Below the pieces are notes generated by a model, which saw nothing but the letters and a program-made list of their open reading frames with translations, ran no database searches and was not told the DNA's origin. Shown here one piece after another: positions 12,501 to 15,984 of a stretch of 15,984 bases of DNA. Origin of the DNA: Planctomycetota bacterium (GTDB lineage: Bacteria > Planctomycetota > PLA2 > JAEUHO01); assembly GCA_024639415.1 (NCBI GenBank), contig JAHEIK010000038.1, positions 1 to 15,984 on the forward strand, written 5' to 3'. The first letter of the stretch is position 1; the number at the start of each line of letters is the position of its first letter. Both the position numbers and the translations under genes were made by a program.

Positions 12501-13527
12501 GCGACAACGTCAACTGGAAGATGTCCGACTCCCCGAAGCTGGGGCGTAGCTCGGGGAGCACGCCGCGCTGATAGCCGAAGTGCAACTGCCCCCAGTCGGC
12601 CCAGGCCACGCTGAGACCGGCCATGACGCCCACGTTGCCGAACTGGTCCGTCGTCGCGCCCGCCCGCAGCCAGAGGAACTCCGCGATGTTGTGCTGCACA
12701 CCGGCTTGGAAGCGGTGGGTGTCGATCTTGCCCAGGTCGCTCTCGAACCGTGCGAACTGGTAGTCGAAGTACGTCGTCGAGAACGGCTTGTACTCGTAGG
12801 AGACCCCGGCTCGCAGGATGTGCTGCGTGAGCGTGTCCTCCCCGCTGATCGGCACGAGGCCGCCCGGCGTCGGGACCACCGCGCGGAAGTCGTACGGCGA
12901 CCAGCCGTACTCGGCGACGACGCCGATCAGCCACTTGCAGCACGGCTCGTAGAGTCCGCCGATGCGCAGGCGCCACGTCTCGGCTTCCGTATGACGCACC
13001 TCAAGCCCGCCGGCTCGCTGCGTGACCTCGGACTCGTTGTAGTTGACGGTCGCCCCGAGCGCCCAGCCGCCGTGACGCTTGCCCCACTGCAGCTGGAAGG
13101 TGTCGGTCTCGTAGTCGAACTCGAGGCCGTCGCGGTCGGGGACCTTGTTGCTGCGTAGCTGACTGAGCGTCGGAACGAACGTGCCGGACCGCCGTGTGTC
13201 CCACGCTCCGGCCTCGCCGTAGAGGTTGAGCTTCATGCCGGCATCGAAACTCATGTGGGAGTAGTACGGCGCAAGCACCACGCCGCTGCGACCGGGCAGC
13301 GCCGTCCAGTCCGCGGACGCCGGGTTGACGGCCGGTGACCAGCGGTTGGCCGCCGTCTCCCCGCCGAACGCCGACACCTCGGTGAAGCGGATGAAACCGG
13401 ATGCCAAGCGCAGGGAGAGATCCTTGTCGTCGTAATCCCCGGCCGCGGCTTGACTCGTTCCCGTCGCAATCACGAGGACCACGAGCACGCCGATGAGTCC
13501 TACCCTGCACACACGTTCACGCTGCAT
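12490..13527 (-). CDS. Outer-membrane beta-barrel protein with signal peptide (unknown function)
   Basis: A 345-aa secreted protein. The N-terminus is a classic signal peptide: basic QRER, a hydrophobic core (10-22) and a likely cleavage after the Ala cluster near 27-29. The mature part shows many alternating amphipathic strands with aromatic ends (TDTFQLQWGKR, GWALGATVNYN, WRLRIGGLYE, HRFQAGVQHN, LHFGYQRG) and ends in LTLSLNF with the terminal Phe recognised by the BAM machinery. An adjacent Cys pair (196-197) sits between strands. I do not recognise a named family; the size and the asparagine/proline-containing N-terminal region (NPASADW) are reminiscent of small transporters such as FadL-like or PorV-like barrels, but this is weak. 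ATG 13527 has a strong GGAGGTAGGAG ribosome binding site (minus strand, 13541-13531). It may be the outer-membrane part of the neighbouring exporter. Confidence 0.82.
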   Translation of the reverse strand: MQRERVCRVGLIGVLVVLVIATGTSQAAAGDYDDKDLSLRLASGFIRFTEVSAFGGETAANRWSPAVNPASADWTALPGRSGVVLAPYYSHMSFDAGMKLNLYGEAGAWDTRRSGTFVPTLSQLRSNKVPDRDGLEFDYETDTFQLQWGKRHGGWALGATVNYNESEVTQRAGGLEVRHTEAETWRLRIGGLYEPCCKWLIGVVAEYGWSPYDFRAVVPTPGGLVPISGEDTLTQHILRAGVSYEYKPFSTTYFDYQFARFESDLGKIDTHRFQAGVQHNIAEFLWLRAGATTDQFGNVGVMAGLSVAWADWGQLHFGYQRGVLPELRPSFGESDIFQLTLSLNF

Positions 13528-13662
13528 GGGCTCCTACCTCCGACGAGAGCGTACCTGTTCGACGGCTCAGCCACCATGGGGTCGTGCGCCGGCCCGTGTG
13601 AGATCCCGATCGTGGCGGTGTCGGCAAGGGGGGCGTAAGGTCTTGCCCGGGAGGGACGCAGC
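13528..13662. promoter_or_regulatory. Divergent promoter region between barrel and reductase genes
   Basis: This 135-bp region holds signals for both directions. On the minus strand there is TACGCT (13553-13548) followed by the strong ribosome binding site. On the plus strand there is TAAGGT (13636-13641) followed by GGGAGGG (13650-13656), 6 nt before ATG 13663. I see no clear -35 boxes or long operator palindromes. Shared control of the two genes is possible. Confidence 0.4.
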
Positions 13663-14817
13663 ATGCATGGCCGGCGCGGTGCGTCGATTCTCATCACGGG
13701 CGTGAGCGGTTCCGTGGGCGGTCTCGTCGCGACCGCTGCGCTCGCTCGTTCCGACGCGGATCTGGTGCTGCCGCTGCGCGATCTCGAGGCACGGCCGCGA
13801 GTCCTGGAGGCGCTGGCCGCTGAGCTTGCCGCGGCCGGGCGCCCGCTCAGTTCGCGCGATCACGAGCGCCTGACGTTCCTGCCGCTGCCGGCACCCGGAC
13901 AGATCTCTTCGCTCGCGCCCCGTCTCCGGGACCTCGGCGTCACCGAGATCCTCCACTGCGCCGGCTGCTCCAACTACCTCGACCTCGAGAACCTCGAGCG
14001 GGCCAACGTGGGTTTGACGAGGGAGATGGTCGAGCTCGGCCGCGCACTCCATGTGGACCGATTCCTCTTCGTCTCCACGGCCTATGCGTGCGGCCCGCGG
14101 GAGGGAGTCATTCCGGAGGACCTGCATGCGGGGGTGAGCTCTTCCGCCACGGCCTACATGCGCAGCAAGCATGAGGCGGAAGGCCTCGTCGCGGCGAGCG
14201 GCCTGCCCTGGTTGATCGTCAGGCCTTCGGTCGTGATCGGCGACAGCCGCGACGGGCGCTACGCCGGCAAGCGGTTCGGCGTCTACCAGTTCTGGTCCGC
14301 GGGCGAGCGCTTCCACCGCCGGTCCTTCCCGCCCGTCGTGCACGCGGTCGCGGCGGACGTGCCGGTCAACTTCGTGCATCAGGACGCCTTCACGGCCGCG
14401 TGCTGGCGAGTCTACGAAGCGTCGGAGCCGGGGAGTTGCGTTCACATCGTCTCGCGCGACGACACGTCGCCGACGCTGCGCCAACTCTCGCAGCTCTGGT
14501 TCACGTCCTACGGGGGGCCGCGTGAGGTCCACTTCCATGACACGCTCGACGCTGTGCCGATGGAGGAACTGGACGCACGCTCGCGGCGGCGCCTCGCGTT
14601 CACAGCTTCGAACAGCGAGATCGCTTCCGTGCGCTGGCAGTTCGGGACCGAGCGGCTGGACGGTATGAGGCAGGGCGGCCTGGAGTTCGCGGACGCGACG
14701 CTGGAGAGCATGGAGCGCTGCCAGCACCGCTTCGTGCGCGACCAGCCCGACATCCGTGACTTCGTCGAGGCGTACCGGGAGCGAGGTGTGGCCCGCCCAC
14801 GCTTCCTCGAGAGCTGA
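13663..14817 (+). CDS. NAD(P)-binding SDR, Male-sterility / thioester-reductase type (fatty acyl reductase-like)
   Basis: A 384-aa extended short-chain dehydrogenase. The Rossmann glycine motif TGVSGSVGG is at 12-20, the strand HCAGCSNY at 98-105, and the active-site FVSTAYACG at 136-144 with Ser138/Thr139. The catalytic pair is Tyr165-xxx-Lys169 (AYMRSKHEAE), followed by LIVRPSVVIGDS (184-195). The layout matches the NAD_binding_4 family (fatty acyl-CoA reductases and the reductase domain of carboxylic acid reductases), which reduces acyl thioesters; a sugar or isoprenoid epimerase/dehydrogenase role cannot be excluded. The C-terminal ~120 residues (after YEASEPGS) fit the family's substrate part, but I see no specific motif. 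ATG 13663 is set by the GGGAGGG site. Being divergent from an outer-membrane protein and near UbiA and RND genes, it probably acts on a lipid. Confidence 0.8.
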   Translation: MHGRRGASILITGVSGSVGGLVATAALARSDADLVLPLRDLEARPRVLEALAAELAAAGRPLSSRDHERLTFLPLPAPGQISSLAPRLRDLGVTEILHCAGCSNYLDLENLERANVGLTREMVELGRALHVDRFLFVSTAYACGPREGVIPEDLHAGVSSSATAYMRSKHEAEGLVAASGLPWLIVRPSVVIGDSRDGRYAGKRFGVYQFWSAGERFHRRSFPPVVHAVAADVPVNFVHQDAFTAACWRVYEASEPGSCVHIVSRDDTSPTLRQLSQLWFTSYGGPREVHFHDTLDAVPMEELDARSRRRLAFTASNSEIASVRWQFGTERLDGMRQGGLEFADATLESMERCQHRFVRDQPDIRDFVEAYRERGVARPRFLES

Positions 14818-14862
14818 CGCTGCGTGGGGGCTTCGCCTCGAGGTCGTCGCGCCGGACCCCCG

Positions 14863-14881
14863 TACACTCACGGGCAGGAGG
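14863..14881 (+). promoter_or_regulatory. Candidate -10 (TACACT) and ribosome binding site (AGGAGG) of the metallopeptidase gene
   Basis: TACACT (14863-14868) and then AGGAGG (14876-14881) precede ATG 14891 with a 9-nt spacer. The Shine-Dalgarno settles the start at 14891 rather than the longer in-frame extension that overlaps the reductase gene. The 73-bp gap after the reductase stop thus probably holds a separate promoter. Confidence 0.5.
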
Positions 14882-14890
14882 CAGAACGGC

Positions 14891-15499
14891 ATGGCTCGGC
14901 GGCAGTACCCTCGCAAGACGGCTCCGAAGGTTCGCGACGGCAAGGTCCAGCGCAAGAGCCGCTGGGAGCTTCCGGCGAACTACTACAACACCGAGCAGAG
15001 AGAGCTCGTGTTCGACCGCGAGCGGCCTGGGCACGGCTACAAGCACTTGCTGCGTCTGGATGACGTGCGCCGCTTCGTGCCGCTCCTCCCGATGTGGGAC
15101 GAACTGTCCGTTGGCCTGAACGCCATCGTGCTTGCAAGGGGCGAGTACGACTGCATTGGGTGGCACTACCCCGGCGTCGTCGGTCTCTGCGCTTGGGAAC
15201 GCGAAATCGTGTTGGATGGTTCCGACAAGTCCTGGTACTCCGAGCACAGGCGCCTGCTCGACAAGCTGGGGGTGTCCTACTCGCGTGGGGACGAGGGCTT
15301 TTGCATCGACTTCGATGTTCTCACGGCAAGAGCGTTCCAGTTGGTGCACGTGCTCGTCCACGAGTTGGGCCATCACCACGATCGCATCACGTCCAAGCGC
15401 AAGCGCACCTGCGGGCGCGGTGAGCCTTACGCGGAGAGCTACGCCGAGCGCTACGAGGACGACGTTCTCGCCGCCTACGCCACGCAGTTCGAGTTGTAG
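14891..15499 (+). CDS. Putative zinc metallopeptidase with HELGHHHDR motif
   Basis: A 202-aa protein of a family I cannot name. Residues 157-165 read HELGHHHDR, an HExxH zinc site (His157, Glu158, His161) preceded by a hydrophobic helix (FQLVHVLVHELG), as in zincins. A third ligand could be a Glu in EPYAESYAERYED (178-190), most likely Glu182 or Glu186, about 20 residues downstream, as in gluzincin-like folds. The first 25 residues are very basic (ARRQYPRKTAPKVRDGKVQRKSR) and lack a signal peptide, so it is probably cytosolic and may bind nucleic acid. Two clusters of Trp and Tyr (YDCIGWHYPG, SWYSEHR) lie in the middle. It is a short zincin, complete from ribosome binding site to stop. Protease activity is inferred only from the motif. 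Confidence 0.7.
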   Translation: MARRQYPRKTAPKVRDGKVQRKSRWELPANYYNTEQRELVFDRERPGHGYKHLLRLDDVRRFVPLLPMWDELSVGLNAIVLARGEYDCIGWHYPGVVGLCAWEREIVLDGSDKSWYSEHRRLLDKLGVSYSRGDEGFCIDFDVLTARAFQLVHVLVHELGHHHDRITSKRKRTCGRGEPYAESYAERYEDDVLAAYATQFEL

Positions 15500-15538
15500 T
15501 CAGGCGTCCCGAGGTCAGGGCGTCGTTCGTGGACCCTT

Positions 15539-15587
15539 CCCGCGGCGTGGTGGGCGCGCTACGAAGCCCTTACCGCCACGTACCGGG
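15539..15587. terminator. Long stem-loop at convergent junction (probable bidirectional terminator)
   Basis: 15539-15553 pairs with 15573-15587: 13 of 15 positions pair, counting two G-U pairs, with a 2x2 internal mismatch and a 19-nt loop. It lies between the stops of the metallopeptidase (15499) and the convergent GYF_2-like gene (15594). No long T-run follows on either strand, though GTGTTTCC comes right after on the plus strand. Confidence 0.5.
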
Positions 15588-15593
15588 TGTTTC

Positions 15594-15818
15594 CTAGGCG
15601 CAACGCCCGCGGTAGGTCCACAGCGGCTTGTGCTTGGCTACCGGGCGCGGCCAGCGCGGGAAGAACTGCACCATCTCGATGCCGAACATCCAAGTGCGGC
15701 CGTCCTCGGAGAAGTCCATGTTCTCGTTCACCTGGCCCTTGCGGATCCAGCGCCTGATCTGTGCGCTTTCGAAGGGGCCGGAGACGTGCTTCTTCAGCTG
15801 ACGGATGTAGTAGCGCAC
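15594..15818 (-). CDS. GYF_2-domain-like miniprotein
   Basis: A 74-aa cytosolic protein. Residues 2-54 match the layout of the GYF_2 (DUF4339-type) domain: RYYIRQLKKHVSGPFESAQI, a basic helix (RRWIRKGQV), then DFSEDGRTW and a final IEMVQFFP. These domains are usually found fused to membrane or secreted proteins and are thought to mediate protein contacts; here it stands alone with a basic tail (RWPRPVAKHKPLW). The start is GTG 15818, chosen because GAGGAGGAA (minus strand, 15829-15821) lies right upstream; an in-frame ATG at 15845 would place this site inside the gene. It is divergent from the partial gene at the window end. Partner unknown. Confidence 0.75.
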   Translation of the reverse strand: MRYYIRQLKKHVSGPFESAQIRRWIRKGQVNENMDFSEDGRTWMFGIEMVQFFPRWPRPVAKHKPLWTYRGRCA

Positions 15819-15949
15819 GGTTCCTCCTCGGGCCTCGCCCCGCATGCTGCCGGCCAGGTGCCTGGGATCGGCTGCGCTGCGTATCGCTGTGTCTTCTCCC
15901 CCTCACTACGCAAATCGACGGCCGGACGTCGGGGACGGGCGTCGTTCGC

Positions 15950-15955
15950 TATGCT
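15950..15955 (+). promoter_or_regulatory. Candidate -10 box TATGCT giving a leaderless start
   Basis: TATGCT is followed by 6 nt and then ATG 15962. A transcript starting about 7 nt after the box would begin at the A of the ATG. No Shine-Dalgarno stands between them, which fits a leaderless gene. Confidence 0.4.
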
Positions 15956-15961
15956 GGCGGC

Positions 15962-15984
15962 ATGAAGATCATTGAGTTCGTATT
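15962..15984 (+). CDS. 5' end of a gene leaving the window
   Basis: ATG followed by codons for Lys-Ile-Ile-Glu-Phe-Val and a partial codon, open to the window edge. Only seven complete codons are visible, so no function can be given. Support comes from the -10-like box just upstream and the divergent arrangement with the GYF_2-like gene. Confidence 0.4.

Noticed and set aside
13567..14955. 462-aa minus-strand frame opposite the reductase
   Set aside because: The plus strand has the Rossmann motif, YxxxK and a strong ribosome binding site; the minus frame shows no domain.

Overview
This is a GC-rich stretch of bacterial chromosome with dense, short-spaced genes. An outer-membrane beta-barrel protein with a signal peptide and terminal Phe, together with an RND exporter, points to a diderm host. 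The gene mix (archaeal-type phosphoglycerate mutase, 2-phosphoglycerate kinase, Uma2-type protein, a GYF_2-like miniprotein) would fit an uncultured Planctomycetota or a similar environmental lineage, but taxonomy cannot be fixed by eye. There are no rRNA or tRNA genes, CRISPR arrays or intact insertion sequences.

Left third (1-7148), phosphate block. It opens with the 3' part of pstB (phosphate ABC-transporter ATPase), then a Na+/phosphate cotransporter without a regulatory domain and a separate phoU. A GTG-start 2-phosphoglycerate kinase follows, possibly preceded by a 20-codon leader ORF, and is fused by a TGATG overlap to an archaeal-type cofactor-independent phosphoglycerate mutase. Facing these from the other strand is a second Na+/phosphate cotransporter with a built-in PhoU domain and a very lysine-rich tail. 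The convergent junction holds a 179-bp nested palindrome (5147-5325). Its ends carry the stop codons of both genes, as expected if a small MITE-like element had inserted into one shared CTAG.

Middle (7149-8767), mixed small genes: a Uma2-family (DUF820) protein on the minus strand, a divergent AlkA-type HhH-GPD DNA glycosylase, and a short acidic unknown protein convergent with it.

Right half (8768-14817), probable lipid block: a UbiA-superfamily membrane prenyltransferase, an RND/MMPL-type exporter with one degenerate half, an outer-membrane beta-barrel protein (convergent, overlapping by 11 nt), and a divergent NAD(P)-binding reductase/epimerase of the Male-sterility/thioester-reductase type. 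Together they suggest synthesis and envelope transport of an unknown prenylated or acyl lipid; this is inference from neighbourhood.

Right end (14818-15984): a 202-aa putative zinc metallopeptidase (HELGHHHDR motif), a stem-loop at a convergent junction, a 74-aa GYF_2-like protein on the minus strand, and the first codons of a plus-strand gene that leaves the window. Several genes have a TAnnnT box in the short upstream region, and in two places its spacing to ATG would give a leaderless transcript.

The best candidates for new biology are the 2-phosphoglycerate kinase/mutase pair inside a phosphate-uptake neighbourhood (with a duplicated ATP-cone-like N-terminus on the kinase), the palindromic element at the shared stop codons, the lysine-rich phosphate transporter tail, and the UbiA-RND-barrel-reductase cluster.
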